Of a stretch of 64,000 bases of DNA, positions 41,583 through 54,937 are shown piece after piece. Source of the stretch: Rhinopomastus cyanomelas. Taxonomy: Eukaryota; Chordata; Aves; Bucerotiformes; Rhinopomastidae. The stretch's first letter is position 1. Every line of letters starts with the position of its first letter. The notes under the pieces are model-generated. The model searched no databases. It saw only the letters and a program-made list of their open reading frames with translations, and was not told the origin of the DNA. The DNA lies in NCBI GenBank assembly GCA_013400115.1, contig VXBP01004217.1, positions 62,001 through 126,000 of the forward strand, written 5' to 3'. The translations under genes were made by a program, and so were the position numbers.

Positions 41583-42055
41583 TGCTAGAAAAGAGGGTAT
41601 GATTCATGTTGAAACAAGAAATGTTATGGCATAGTAAATGTTATGAGTTGTGTTTAAAACAAGAAATGTTACATTATGTTATGTGGGTTGGGATGAGATA
41701 AGAAGTGTTATGCGATATGATTCCCCGTGAATTTGCGTGGAACCGGCTTGCGCTGGCAGTTTGAGAGGTTGGCGGGCTCTCACGTGCCCCGCTTAGTGTT
41801 GCCCAGGGTCCAGGGGAGACAGATGTCTACCCTCACCCCGACGACCAATGGGAGGTGTCTACCCCTCACCCTGACCACCACTGGGAGAAGGACACATTGT
41901 GGGAGGAACTGATAAAAGCTCCAATGTGGACACTTTGGGCATGCGTGTTGGCGGAGCGCAGACGCCCCCCCATCCAGCGCTGTTTGCCTGTTATCTCGCA
42001 AAATACATTTTCCATCCGATTCCAATATAATCTGGCGTGGTCGGCTCATTTATCA
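41583..42055 (+). mobile_element. 3' LTR of the endogenous retrovirus
   Basis: About 470 bases run from TGCTAG after the polypurine tract to about TTTATCA. The U3 region has a perfect 15-bp direct repeat AAACAAGAAATGTTA (41612-41626 and 41657-41671). It also has a tandem ~32-bp imperfect repeat (41825-41856 and 41857-41888), the first unit holding a CCAAT box. A GATAAAAG TATA-like box lies near 41910, and an AATACA at 42002 may be a variant polyadenylation signal. No 5' LTR is present in the window to compare. The right boundary is approximate. Confidence 0.75.
41825..41888 (+). repeat. Tandem repeat in LTR U3, two ~32-bp units
   Basis: Both units start GTCTACCC and contain TGGGAG. They differ at several sites plus one indel. 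Duplicated U3 segments often act as enhancers in gammaretroviruses, and the role here is inferred. Confidence 0.75.
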
Positions 42056-44049
42056 TAAGATTGGTGGGCGTTTATAACATTAGTTTGAGTTTGTTTGGGT
42101 TTGAGATGTTGTTTCGGCCTAACTCAGCCACACAGAATTTCTGAATTTGAAGGTGGATTTTACCAATGATCCAAGCACGACTTAGTGCTTCGTGTTGACT
42201 ACGCACAGAGTCAAGCTCTGACAGAGATTTTGTCCCCCTTTTCTAGCTGGAGAAGTGCTATTGGTAGCTTGTGTCTTCAGTGAGAATAAATGACCTGCAA
42301 ATGTGAGCTTGATGTGACTTTGCTCCAGACTGCCATAAATATATCAGGGAGGAGCACAATCTTACTTCATAGGTTGCGAGTGAGACCATCTCTCCCCTGG
42401 CACAGACTGAAGCCTGCTGCTCTGATAAGAGGAATTGAAACTCAGTTTCTGCCTGCAGCTTCCACAATCGATTTTTCCTTTCCTTAGCTCTGTGCAGGTC
42501 CTACAGGAGTCTTAGGACTGTCAACCTTGCTGTAGTGACCATTGACAGCACCATGAATTACCATTTTAAACAACAAAGCAAGCCCTGGTACCCAGGCTGC
42601 CAGTGTGCTCTTCATGCACAAGAAAAGGAGTGTGGGCCTTTCTTACATCCCCCCAGTTCTCCCATCCTGTCTCCTGGCTATTGCTTCAGGCAAGAAGAGA
42701 ACAATTATTACCAATTACTAGCTTTTCAGCCTTTAAGTGCTGTCACTTTCACAAGTCACTGTTCTGGTGCCTTTCCTACCTTCTGTTGGTGAGAAATTTG
42801 CCCCTTTAACCCATCCCTAGGAAGTGGAAGCTAACTGAAGATCAGCCTAGCTCTGTGCCACTCCTAAATCAATTCAGCCATAGTTCAGAATTCAGATGAG
42901 CCCACTCTGTTCCAGAAAAGGGGACTGGCAGTCCCAAGTCACAAAAACACACAAGCGTCACGTGAGTGATGAACGCTTAACTGTGTTGTAATGAAGCTGT
43001 TGCAAAGACACCAGTCTAAGCAGGTAGTAGGTCTTCATCAAATTGGAAGCAAAGACAGTTTATGCCTTGGGATCCTAAAACTGAAGACCCTGCTGTTGGG
43101 AGGAGGAAAAGGATAACAAATGTAAAATCACTCTGGCTTTCAGACCTGCTGAAAAAAACCATAGAGTAGCTTTTGTTCCAGCAGAATTTGTCTCACCGTT
43201 CTTTCCTCAGCTTGAAGAATGTCGGGATAACACACTGCTTAGCAACAACTAAAACATCGGTGTGTTATCCACATGGTTGTCTTCTTAAATCCAAAACACA
43301 GCACTGTCCCAGATATGAAGGAAGAAAATTGACTCCATCCCAGTTGAAACTAGAACAAGGCTCATGGGTTTAACCCCTGTACGAACAAAAACAACAGCTT
43401 AAAAGTTACTACAAGAATGGTCTTCATAGTTAATGGAGACTACTTACGGGCTGTGAAGATCGGCTAATGCGCAAGTAATGTAATATTTAGCCCCACTGTG
43501 ATGCTGTCTTGGCAACAGAAACAAGTAAGCAGGTAATACAAGGTTATTCTTTTCAGGCTGCACTGCTCCGTGTGGCCTGGACGGGATGTTCTGTTAACAA
43601 ATATGGCCTTGTAAAGATTAGGGGGGAACCTTGCTCTTGCTGTTGGTTAAATTCTCATTATGCTGCCTAAGGATAAATGTGGGTGAAGTATGCCAGTTTA
43701 TTTAAATATAGGAGACAAATTTCTTTCCTAAAAAACAATAAATTGAGCCACTTTTGAAATAGAAACAACAAATGAGCAACTTTATGAACTCTTGCCTGCA
43801 ATTCTAGCTGGTAGCAGCTACCGATTAAAATAATGCAATTTTAACACCTAATTTTTTCAGCCAAATGGCTACTCTTTTATTCACGGTTTAAAAGTGCTCA
43901 AAGAATTGCTAAAAATGTGTAGGTGTTGAAGTATATTTCCTGATTAAGAATTTCTTCTCTGAGCTTCAGTGGGCTCTGTTTTTCACTCATGCTCAGAAGT
44001 TTTTGATTCTAAACACCAAAGCAGCAAAAAACAATTCACCCCTTTAGAA
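42056..44049. other. Intergenic sequence after the retroviral LTR
   Basis: No gene or interspersed repeat was recognised. The first bases (TTGGTGGGCG at 42061) look slightly like a primer-binding site, but the match stops there. Confidence 0.55.
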
Positions 44050-44623
44050 GAGGAATAGTTAGTAGATCTAGAGAGATGCTCCTCCCACTCTACTCTGCCC
44101 TGGTGAGACCACATCTGGAATATTGTGACCAGTTCTGGGCCCCTCCTGTGTCAGAAGGACACGGAACTTCTGCAGAAGAGTCCAGCACAGAGCCACAATA
44201 ATGATGAAATAAGTGGAACACCTGCCTTATGAGGAAATGCTGAGGGAGCTGGGTCTGTTTAGCTTGGTAAAAAAAGAGACTGAGGGGTGACCCCGTTAGT
44301 GTTTATAAATATGGAAAAGGCAGGTGTCAGGAGGAAGAAGCCAGGCTCTGCTCAGTGGCATCCAATGATAGGACAAGGGGCAGTGGGTGTGAGTTGGAAC
44401 ATAGGAGGTCCCACATAAATATGAGAAGGATCTTCCTTGTGGTGAGGGTGATGGAGCACTGAAACAGGCTGCCCAGGGTGGTATTGGAGTCGCCTTCTTT
44501 AGAGATTTTTAAAACCCATCTGGTCAAGTTCCTGTGTGACTTGGTCTAGGCGATCCTGCTGTAGCAGGGGGATTGGACTAGATGATGTTTTGCAGTCCCT
44601 TCCAATCCCTAACATTCTGTGAT
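44050..44623 (+). mobile_element. CR1 LINE, ~0.57 kb 3' part
   Basis: It covers the CR1 ORF2 C-terminal region (cctggtgagaccacatctgg, gggagctgggtctgtttagc) and the 3' UTR ending in aacattctgtgataag. Several frame breaks are present. Confidence 0.92.
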
Positions 44624-47600
44624 AAGTATTTCATTGGAAGCTGTGGCTGATTTGCCCATGTACAGTTAGAATTATTCAGGTTGTTAATTTCCATGACTGA
44701 TCTGGAGCAGACTTGCACCAAGAGTAGTCCAGAATTGTTTAAGGCTGGAAAACAGAGTTATATTTACGTGATTCACAGGGACTTGATTCATCTGTGTTTA
44801 TTCAGCTCAGCTAGAAAATAGTGGCCCATGCCCAGATTTCTCTTATGTAGTAAAGGGATGAAGAAACACACCTCTTCCTTTCTTCAATCCATGGGAGGGC
44901 AACATTGAGCTGAAACTGGAAATGACAGGCTTTGCCAAAGCAAAGCCACTGAAGAATTAATGAAGTAAAGTTAAGTAGCTAATTTAGAGATATTACAGGC
45001 TGTGGCAATTTGGTGGTATATCATCTGCATCCACTCTGTGGTTGAGGTGTAATTGTCCTAAATTGCTTTTGTCATCTGACCAACAAACATGTGTGGTGAA
45101 GGATCCACCAAATTAATTGGGTAGATGGTAACTCTGGCCTTTTTTATCCTCCACACTTCTTTTCCCAAACTGTACTTCACAGTTAAGTGTTGTGTTGGGA
45201 AATGGACTATTGGATTGTCATTTTGAATTGCAAGCTATGGAATGGTACATGTACATTGAAGACGATGTTCATAGACTGAGAATTGCTTGATACTAATGGT
45301 TTGAAGTTTAATTATTTACACAACATATCAACTATAGTGATTAATGCAGGTGGTTTTCCCGTAGTCGTAGTAAAACAAATGTAGCTGCACAAAGGGGTCC
45401 TGCTTTGCAATAACCTGTGGCTAGATGCTTTGGGAAGCCAAGAAGCCCAGCTCCTGGTACTCATGCTTTCTGGGACGTGTGACGTTTTCAGTCAGTCACT
45501 AAAATAAAGCATTTCTTCTTCTGTACCTGTAGTGGAATACTCTAGAAACTGAAGCATGGGCACATTAGGGCAGGAATGAGAAGATGTTTGGTACTTTTGT
45601 TTGGTGCTTGGAGCTGGAGCATGAGAGCGCTCCAACAAGCACATGCAACACCCTACCTACCTCAAGTCCCTGGGCTAGATACATGGAGTGAGTACACCAA
45701 GCATCATGCTGATACATTAAAGTGTGAGGAGACTTTCGGGGAAGGACAAGACCAACAGACTGCTCCAAGCACAGAATCTGTTGTGAGTGGTGGCCCCGGG
45801 CGGGATGGAGGTGCTTTTTTTATTATGGGCACAGAGAGACCTCTCTGTTGTTACTGGCACAAGCCCTCTGTGGAAATGGAATAGGGAAAAGTAGTAAGAA
45901 TAAATAGCTAAAGACAGGAAGAAGATGCTTAAGGAGATGTAATGTGCAGGGGCCTACTCTACAGTCTGGTACCCATTTCCACGGGAGGAGCCCCAGGTGA
46001 TGGCTGAGCTGGTGGTGAGATATAAGGAAGAGAGAAAGGGCCAGTGACAGCTACAGGGACATGACAGACCTTTCTTCAAACCTCATCCATGCTGCATCCC
46101 TTTGGCTGACAAAGCTCTTTTTGCCAGGAGAATTGCCAGGATTCCTGAAATCTTGGTCTTTTTTCTGCAAGGGGTGGAGAATGTGGAGTACTAGGCACTA
46201 TTAACATCAGTGTAACTGAGCAAAATATTCCGGAGGGATAAAAACAGCAAACTTATTTGGTAAAAGTGTTGTCCTTAATTAAGCTAATGGATCCACAGCC
46301 AGGTTGAAGGATCTTCCAGGTTTTATGCCCATACTTCATAGAGGTTAACGGTGTGGTTAAGAGATCTTCATTCAGGTGCTTTGTGATATCGTGGAGACAA
46401 TGTGTTGCCGTTTTCGAACACAATAGTTTGGAAGATTCCCAACCCTAGTCCCCCAGCTGAAAGCATTTTTGGAACTGAAAACCCAGTGTCTGTAACAAGG
46501 TATGTATGTTGTGCCAAGTTCCATAGTTCTGCAGGTGGATAATATTTTAAGTCTTTGTAAATGTTCAAAGCAGGAAAGAATGAGCTACGTCTACCCCCGC
46601 CCCTCTCCCTCTTTTGCTTTCCTCCCCATTCCTCCCCTATTTCTTTTTCTCTCTGGACTCCCAAAGCCTATCAGCACACACTGAACAAGCTTTGGCAGGA
46701 CATTACAGATGATGGATTGGTGTGTAAATAACACCTTCTAGTATTTTATTAGAAAAGTAATTGTTTGGATGTGTATCGCTTCTAGTTTGGCCGGAGGCAG
46801 ATATATAGCTTCATATAAGATTAACTTTGTGGGTTGATATTTTGGGAAACTAGCAATCTTGCAAAGACTCAGAAACTCAAGTAAAAGAACAGATCCATGT
46901 CCATTTTATTCTTTATCAGTAATGCCCTTTTTTGGGTCCTTGGGAACCAGACTTGCATTTGAAAACCATTCCGAAGCATAATGGAATGCTGGAAAATGGA
47001 ATGCTGGAAAAAAACCCAAAATTCAGTCTGGAAATGTTCTCGTCTTTAAACCTGCTGTGGCCTTGGATTGTTAGACTATAACAGCTGGGGTTTTTGTGCG
47101 GTCTTGGCCTTACCAGTAAGAAGAGTAGGTCTTTAGATACATTTATTCAACTCATTATGAACAAAGGATGAGTACAGCTACTAAGAGATTAATCAGAATG
47201 GTCTGTTTCCAGGTGAGTAATAAAAATGGTGCTTCTATCTAAAGTTGAATTGTTGGATATATTAGTTTATACATATGTATATATATACTTTTAATATATT
47301 AGCTTATATATGGCTTTTATATAGCTTAAAAAAAACCAAACAAGCCTGGCTGGTTAGCAAAGAATGTTTGTTAAGAGTAACTCTCCTTTTCACATGTGCA
47401 TTTGACTTTTGATGGCTTATGGGGACATATTTTAAGGGTTTTATTCCACTTGTATTTTATCTCCTCTTACTTATTTGTCAAAATCCAATGTGAGACGGAT
47501 TCCCCATGTGCCTTTTACAGTGGGAGGACTGTCCGATCACAATAAGAGCAGGTAATTATATCAAATCTGAAGGATTAAATAAAAAGGCAAAATAAGCGCA

Positions 47601-48184
47601 TCGGTGAGCACATAGAACTATGCAGGTGTCAGCATGCTGTGGATAGGGAGAAAGAGGGCTCAAGCTTGTGCCCAACACAGCACCTTCTCTGGCATTACAA
47701 AACCCTGCAGCAGAGATAGCTGCTAGTGCTCAACCAGCTGTGTCTGCATTCACAGTGAAATGCTGGGTGAAGCAATCCCAGGCTTGCCAAAGTTCCATCT
47801 TTTACTCCTTGGTTTGCAGCTAGGATCTCTAGGTTAGCATAACAAGAATAGCCAAGACGTTTCAGATGAGCGCATTCTGCCCCAACTCACCTCAAAGAGA
47901 GGTTCTCTATGTTAGGGCTGTACTAACCTGAGATGTTTCTGGTCGCTGACAAACAGGACAGACATCTAACCCTCCCAAAACAGAAGGAAGGAGTGGTGGT
48001 TTCTCCTGCAAGCCAGGACAGTGTGGCAAGGCTTAAAAAAGATCTCTCCATCTAGAAATTCCCTTTTCATGCCACCAGCTGTTCTTCAACTCTCCCTTTC
48101 TCCTACTCAAGCTCTCAACAAACTCCTCCTGAGAATGAGCAGTATTTTCTGGCTTGGTTTGGCTCTTCAACTGAACAACATTAA
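44624..48184. other. Intergenic sequence, 3.6 kb
   Basis: No gene was recognised. It contains a perfect 15-bp tandem duplication at 46981-47010 and an AT-rich (TA)n-like stretch at about 47268-47325. Confidence 0.55.
46981..47010 (+). repeat. Perfect tandem duplication, 15-bp unit
   Basis: ATGGAATGCTGGAAA occurs twice in a row. It probably arose by replication slippage. Confidence 0.85.
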
Positions 48185-48531
48185 TCACAGAATCACAGAA
48201 CATCAGGGATTGGAAGGGACCTTGAAAGATCATCTAGTCCAAACCCCTTGCCACAGCAGGATTACCTAGATCAAGTTGCATAGGAACATATCCAGGCAGG
48301 TAACATCCTATGATCTCCAGAGAAAGAGACTCCACAACCTCCCTGGGCAGCCCATTCCAGTGCTCTGTCACCCTCACTGTGAAGAAGTTCCTTCTCATAT
48401 TTATATGGAACCTCCTATGTTCCAGTTTACACTCATTGCCCCTTGTCCTATCACTAGATGATGTTGAGAAGAGCCTGGCTTCATCCTGCTGACACCCACC
48501 CCTCACATATTTATAAACATTAATGAGATGT
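48185..48531 (-). mobile_element. CR1 LINE, 3' part
   Basis: On the minus strand it encodes the end of CR1 ORF2 (RGGCQQDEARLFSTSSSDRT, then RRNFFTVRVTEHWNGLPREV) and the 3' UTR, with a reversed AATCACAGAACAT tail. It is truncated at about 48531. Confidence 0.92.
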
Positions 48532-51500
48532 GCATTTCAAAATTAAGCATGTGTTTTTGAACAATGTTTTATGAGTGTATGTATGTACATTTAGCTTCTT
48601 GGCTTCTGTGCCCTTGGTATCTGTGCCAGGACTCGGTTATTGTTCACTGCTCTTGAGGCATTCAGGGGTAGCTAAGGACTTGGCAAAAGTTCATAGAGCT
48701 GTAGTGATAGTCTTATTCAGGATACTGCAGGCTCTGTGAATTCGGTGAAGTAAATGAAAGTAAACAAAAGTATGAGTAAAATTAATAGATGTTTCCAAAT
48801 TCTGCCACTGAAAAAATTGTTCAAGATGCACCTCTACTTGTGCAAACTGTTCTCTGTAAATATTAAGTGCTCAGTGTGCACTGCACCCTTCATATTTAAT
48901 ACTTCAGAAACTCGACTTCTTAGCCCTTGAGCATTCAGGAATTATTTGAAATTTACTCTCCCACAGTGACTTCCTACTCTGGGGAAGGCAATAAGGACTC
49001 TGCAAAATGACTGTAGGTAAAACCTCAGACGTACCTTTGAAGGGCTGGGAAGCTGGAGTTTTGTGAAGCAGGGCTGACAGATTGGTTGGTAGGAAGCTGC
49101 AGATGGTGGCTACAGAGAAACTTGTGGCAGCAGTGAGGTTAGAAAGCAGAGTTTGTGTGGCTGAAAAACACACCTTACAGCTGAAACTGAAAAGAAATTG
49201 CCGGTTGTTTAGATGCAATACAGAGACAGAGATCATGCAACTGTGTCTTCTAAATCTTTCCATGCAATGAGCCCACTCCCTAGATGGGTATGGTGACATG
49301 GTGTGTGGTAGAAACAAGGCCACCCTGGTGGTGCTCTGAGCCAGCCGAGAGCTACGGCACTGTCAAGTTAGTTATTTCTTGAATAGATATGTTCATGTGT
49401 GCTCTGTGCCAAGCTCATCAGCACAGGTTTGTGTCCAGGTTGGCTCCAAGAGTCAAATGTAGGCAAAAGACAATTTTTTCTTTAATTGTAAAAAAGATGA
49501 CAACCTCTCAGTTGGGTACATAAACCTTAATTCTCCTGAGGTGGCTGGCTGTGTAGCTCCTACAAACCTCTTGCTGTGGAAGTTCAGCACTTGGCATGAC
49601 ACCATATGTTAGTCCAGGAGTTCTAAAACCCTTCAGAAACTCAAATTCAATGCTGTGGGTCACCAGTGTAAAGTACTGTGGTCTTACCCTCGTCGAGTTT
49701 TCATTCCCTTCTGCAAGGGTGGAAATTTCTTTAAGCTTTAAGAGGAAGAGATGTCTGCTTCAGGTAATTTGTCAGAAGGGCAGAGGAGTAGGTAGGGGCA
49801 TGATGGATGAGTGGGTGGAGAATTACTATTACTCTGATGTTTAATATTATGGAATAGCAGAAGCCAGAGATGAATGTTTTCATTACATTTTATGTCTTCA
49901 AAATATGGTAAATTAGGGATGGTCCTAGAGAGCAAGGTGCTTTTCAAAAAAAGCAAGGGAACAGCACTCAGGTTGATGTATTAGTCATTCTTCTCTTTAT
50001 GCTCTGAACAATGAAAACGAGCATGCTGGATTATGGAACTCTGCTTATGGTGCAATTTGTCATGAAAAACTGTGCTTTCCTTCTTCGCCGTCTTTGTTAT
50101 TAAATTATACCTAGTCTGAGATCTAAACACTGAGTGTTGTGCAGCAATAGAAAATAAAACCTCCAATAGAGAGTCACTGATAATAAAACAACCTTGCCTT
50201 ATGTTTTCTCTGCTGACGTTTTGAGCAAAAATGTCACTTACAGAGAAAGTACTTATGAAAACATTTTAGAGTTAACAGCCAAGGGCCCTGTGTATCTGGA
50301 AACAGGAACTGCAAGTAGTGTGTGATGTTCCCATTAGGGGGAAGCAGAAGTATAGATGGCCGTATATTTTTGCTTCACCTTATTAGTTAGGGGTGAATTA
50401 ACACTATAAAGGAAAAATGTAAAACAATTACTATTTTATGTTTCAGATTATCTAACTGTTTTGAGGATTTGTCAACTTAATTGCCAGAAGCAATTATCTG
50501 CCCAACAAACAGATAAATCTGTTGTTGAATTGGAGTCAGGAACCATTAGATCCAGCAATGCACCAGTGTTGTCTTGAAGAGCCTGAGAACCGGTAGTGTC
50601 TTCCTCAGATGTTCCTCTAACCACGGGAAGCAATGATCAGAAATTGGTTCTTAATTGCAGGATCGAGTATTCGGTGCCAAACTCCTTTATCAAATAAGGG
50701 ATCTATATGAGCATAAACTTCAGTATCCCTTATGGATAGACACAGTTTACTCCACTAACCCACAAACCCAGTATCCTTGAGTACCTGGCAAGGGCCAGAT
50801 GCTGTTGATTTGAACTGACTGGTCCCTTTTCCCTTAGGAACTCTGCAAACAGAAGCAGACTTTAGAAAGCTATGCTTCTTGTGTGAAAAGCTGCTCTTTC
50901 ACACAGTCCACCGAAATAAGGATTTAGCTTTTGTTTCTTCCCAACAAAATATATATACTCTGCCACGTGTCTGCCGTGGTGGAAAGTATGAATTCTGTGT
51001 ATACACAAAATGAGCAACACCAGTGCTGCTGCTGAGCTCTGGCAAAGATGCTCAGCTGGGTTTTGAAAGGGCCATCACCAGGAGCAAAACACCTGTTCAA
51101 CAGCACAGCTTTCATAATCATTTCCAGAGTGTCCTGTGAGTGTTGACGATTTTCTTACTTTCAACACTTATTCCATCAATTCATAGAAGGAAATTACATT
51201 GATATAATTATCAGTGTATTCTGTTTGGATCCAGCTCTCCCTGAGTATGCGTTTTTTACATCACAGCATAATGGTTAAAGCAAGGTGTTATGACTGTGCT
51301 AACAGTCGAAATATTTCCAGCAAATTTTTTAAAGATGCTAGAAAAGGACAAGCAAAATGGGTGGATGGATTACTAGCAGTTCTAAATGCACATTATAAAA
51401 ATTTATTTTTAAATACTAATGACACACACTTTGATGCAGACAAGAAAACTAATTCAGAGTAGTACTAGGCAGCAGAAAGTACCGTGTTTTAGTTGTTAGT

Positions 51501-52404
51501 GGCAGGGACTTAGTAGTCTTCCTAAAACATAAAGTTATTTCAGCATATATAGAAAAAGGAACTGGTGCTTTAATCAAGGGATGAACATACATTCCCAAAG
51601 CCTAAGAATTAACATTTTATTGTCCTGTGTATTTCACTGGTCTTCACACATTCACTGAGTTTTCTGTCTGCTCGGTAACTTCTTCACAAACTTCTATGAA
51701 ATGTGTTTAACAAGCAATAGTTTTTGAATAGTAAAATCATATCAGCCCTACCCTCTTTCATAAGTAGATATCTTCAGTCCCTAAAAATTAACTGCACAAA
51801 CCATGCTGATTAAAAATAATTGCATCGCTCAACCCATTAGTTCTCTTACAAAAGGATGCCAGGGTTTTTCCTGTGTATATCAGTTAAATAAATAGTACAG
51901 TATTTAACTTTTGAGTAGAGGAAATTATTTTGTATGATATTATGGACACTTACAGACATGTGTCTTCCTGTTTTGTGACTCACTGTGTAGCTCTGTAGAG
52001 ATGTGTGTACATGTATTGCCCTCTCCCACTGAAGGAACACTGAGGATGGGAGCTGGGTGTGGGGTAAATGTAGCAGTCTCGCCATAATACAAAACAGATA
52101 GCTGCTTGTCTTTCAGCATTTCCGTGCAGATGTTACTGTTGCCTGCTGTACTCTTGCACAAAGAGAAAATAAATAGCTTCAGCTGCTTAAGATACCTTTC
52201 TTGCAGCATGCTTGCCAAATGGCTTTCAGCATTCCTGTCTGAAAAAAGGTTTAGTAGACACTTACAGTGGACACAGTGATTAGAATAATAATATTAATTA
52301 ATTAATTAAATTTTAGATCTGACATTTAAAACATTTAACTGAATCATATATTTCTTCTGAGTGCTCTGGAGGTCTTCTGGCATTTTCCAAATTAATTAAG
52401 TCCA
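48532..52404. other. Intergenic sequence, 3.9 kb
   Basis: No gene or large repeat was recognised. About 50440-50540 has paired GATA-type sites around AGCAATTATCTGCCC and is a weak candidate regulatory element. A short (ATTA)n tract lies at about 52288-52311. Confidence 0.5.
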
Positions 52405-53000
52405 AGCCCACTTTCAATGAAGAAGTTTTTCCTGACATCCAACCTAAACTTCTCCTGGTGGAACTTGAGGCTATTTCCTTTTGTCCTGTTGTCCTCTTGT
52501 CCTATCGCCTGTTACTTGTGATAAGAGACCAACACCTGCTTCTCTACAACCTCTTTTCAGGTAGATGTAGATAGCTGTAAGGTCTCCTCTGAGGCTCCTT
52601 TTCTTCAGACTAACCAGCCCCAGCTCCTTCAGACACTCCTCACAAAGTTTGTTCTCCAGACCCTTCAGCAATCTTGTTGCCCCACTTTGGACCCTCTACA
52701 GCACTGTCAGACTTTGCTTAAAAACAAGCAAGCACCTCGATGTCTGTCTTGTATTGAGGTGCCCCAAACTGACCCCAGTACTTCAGGTGAGGACTTGGCA
52801 GTGCCTAGTATAGTGAGATAGTCAATTCCCTACTCCTGTAGGTTATACTATTTCTGGTACAGATCAGGCTGCTGTTTGCCTTGTTGGCCACCTGAGCACA
52901 CTGCTGGCTCATATTTAGCCAATGATCAATCAATACCCCCAGGTCTCTTTCTCCCAAGCAGCTTTCCAGACATTCTCTTTCAAGTCCGGGAAGGGTGTAG
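52405..53000 (-). mobile_element. CR1 LINE, old diverged copy
   Basis: On the minus strand are the CR1 ORF2 fragments LKELGLVSLKKRSLRGDLTA and LGERDLGVLIDHWLNMSQQC. Frames are broken and the 3' end has lost its usual tail. The boundaries are approximate. Confidence 0.82.
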
Positions 53001-54937
53001 AAGGTAGATGAGAATCCATAGAGTTCCCTGCTTAGGTACTGCCTTGAAAAGAGAAGATGTGGAATCAAAACTAAATCCAAATGATCTCTTTTACTTTCTT
53101 GTACATTGATTCTCTGTTATTAAAGCCCAGTGTCTGTGGCTAAAACTTAATTTATATAGCTTAATCTTGATAGTATAGCTTTAAATACTCATCTGCTTTG
53201 GTCAGGGATTGCCTAAATTAAGCAGACTGAAAACTGTTCATAAATTACAAATGTAAATGAACCCTTTGTATCCACTCTTGTTTCTGAGTGGATTTCATGT
53301 GCAGTATACCTTATTTCCCTTAAAGCCATTCCATATGTTAAAACAACTGCAGTCAATGCATTGACATCACATGCCATTGACGGAGAGATTAAGATAACTA
53401 ACAAGTCAAATTTGTTTTCAGGAAAAATACCAACAATTGTGCTTGGTTCATCCATCACCAGTATCATTCATCTAACTTAGAGAACCTGTGTCATTTTCTC
53501 ACTGGTTCAGTTTCATACCTGTTATCAGTAGAATTTACCAGATTTTTAACACTGAGATAAACAGAACATGTAAATGCCATCCTGCTTCCAAATACATCAG
53601 TGTGAGAGTGTTTATCCTTCTCTGGGCAGGAACATAAGACCCTAGAATAAGCCCTATCCTATACAAATGGATCCTGCAGTTCTTGATCCAATTCAATACC
53701 TACTCTGAATACCCCCACTAGAAACACTAAGTGCTTGTTATTGTAGTAGAGCTCACTAAGATGGAACACAAAAGGAACAAACCTGATTAGGCAGAAGTCT
53801 CCTCTGGTCTTATTTCCTGTGGAAGAAAAAGAGAAGACGTAAGATCATCAGCCTACCAGAGAAACAGGTCTTGTTGGGAAGAGGGTGGCAACACTGACCC
53901 TTGGTGTAACAGATGTGTAGCAGATGACACTTTGGGTCACTAGTAACATCTTCACACTGCTAGAAAAAATACAAGGAACAGTACATCAGAAATATGAAAA
54001 TGGAAAATCCTGCATATATTGATAATGAAGAACCAAGACATCTAAAGAATATTTTCAGTAATGGAGTAATTCAAGTATTTTTGGTTCTTTCATATTTATT
54101 TACTCTACATTTCCTGCTTTGCCACTCTCGCTACACATGGGCGATCAGATATTTTGTGTTCTTTAACTTCCTTGTTTGGTGTAACCATTTGGAGATGTAA
54201 TGACTCGGAGAAATTAGGTTAAAATCCTATAAACCACCAGTGTAATACATCTAGACGCACAGAGCGCCTCTCCCAAAGCACAGATCTTATCAGAAAAAGT
54301 TAGGAGAAATGCAGAGCATGTCTTAAAAAAGTCTGAGTTTTAAAAACAGACATGATAGGTTCCTATGAAATAATCTCCTACTGCTATTGTACTGAACAGC
54401 TGCACAAATTGTGTTACTGGTCTCTTGAACAGATGGTCTAAACTTCTAAGCTTCAGAGTTACTGGGTAGCACAGGTATTCAATTTTGAGGCATTTTTAAG
54501 AAAATCTTGTTTGAGATGTACTTCTTCATTAAGGTTCACATATTTTTTACTGCAGAATAATATTTACCCAAAGCTGAAGTCCCTACCACTTTTATTCCTG
54601 GAATGATTCAGAAGCTTTCTCTCCAACTTTTGCTGCATTAGGTTGGTCTGGCTCCCAGCTCTAAGTGCTTTGTTTGATTTTCTGTCTGCTGAGTGCTCTA
54701 CTCCACCCATCTCCCTGTGCAATTGAGAAGACGGCACACTAAGCAAGCTCTGCTTACAACAACATCTTCCAGAAGAACTCAGACACTTTCCATTTCTCTG
54801 TGTTTGTTTTCTTGGGTAAGAAAAGAACTACAATTCCAGTGACTGTCCTGAGAACTTCTAGGTAGCTATGAAAAACTGCTTGAACCACCTTCATGACTAC
54901 AACTAGTCTTGCTGTGGAACAGTCCAGCAGTCAGGTT
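53001..54937. other. Intergenic sequence, 1.9 kb
   Basis: No gene, RNA or repeat was recognised in this AT-rich stretch. Confidence 0.55.

Noticed and set aside
42061..42078. TTGGTGGGCG after the LTR, considered as a primer-binding site
   Set aside because: Only about nine bases fit a tRNA 3' end, and retroviral leader or gag sequence does not follow.
51214..51462. 82-codon + strand ORF
   Set aside because: No known domain and no upstream or downstream exon signals. It was considered as a transposase remnant, but no motif supports that.
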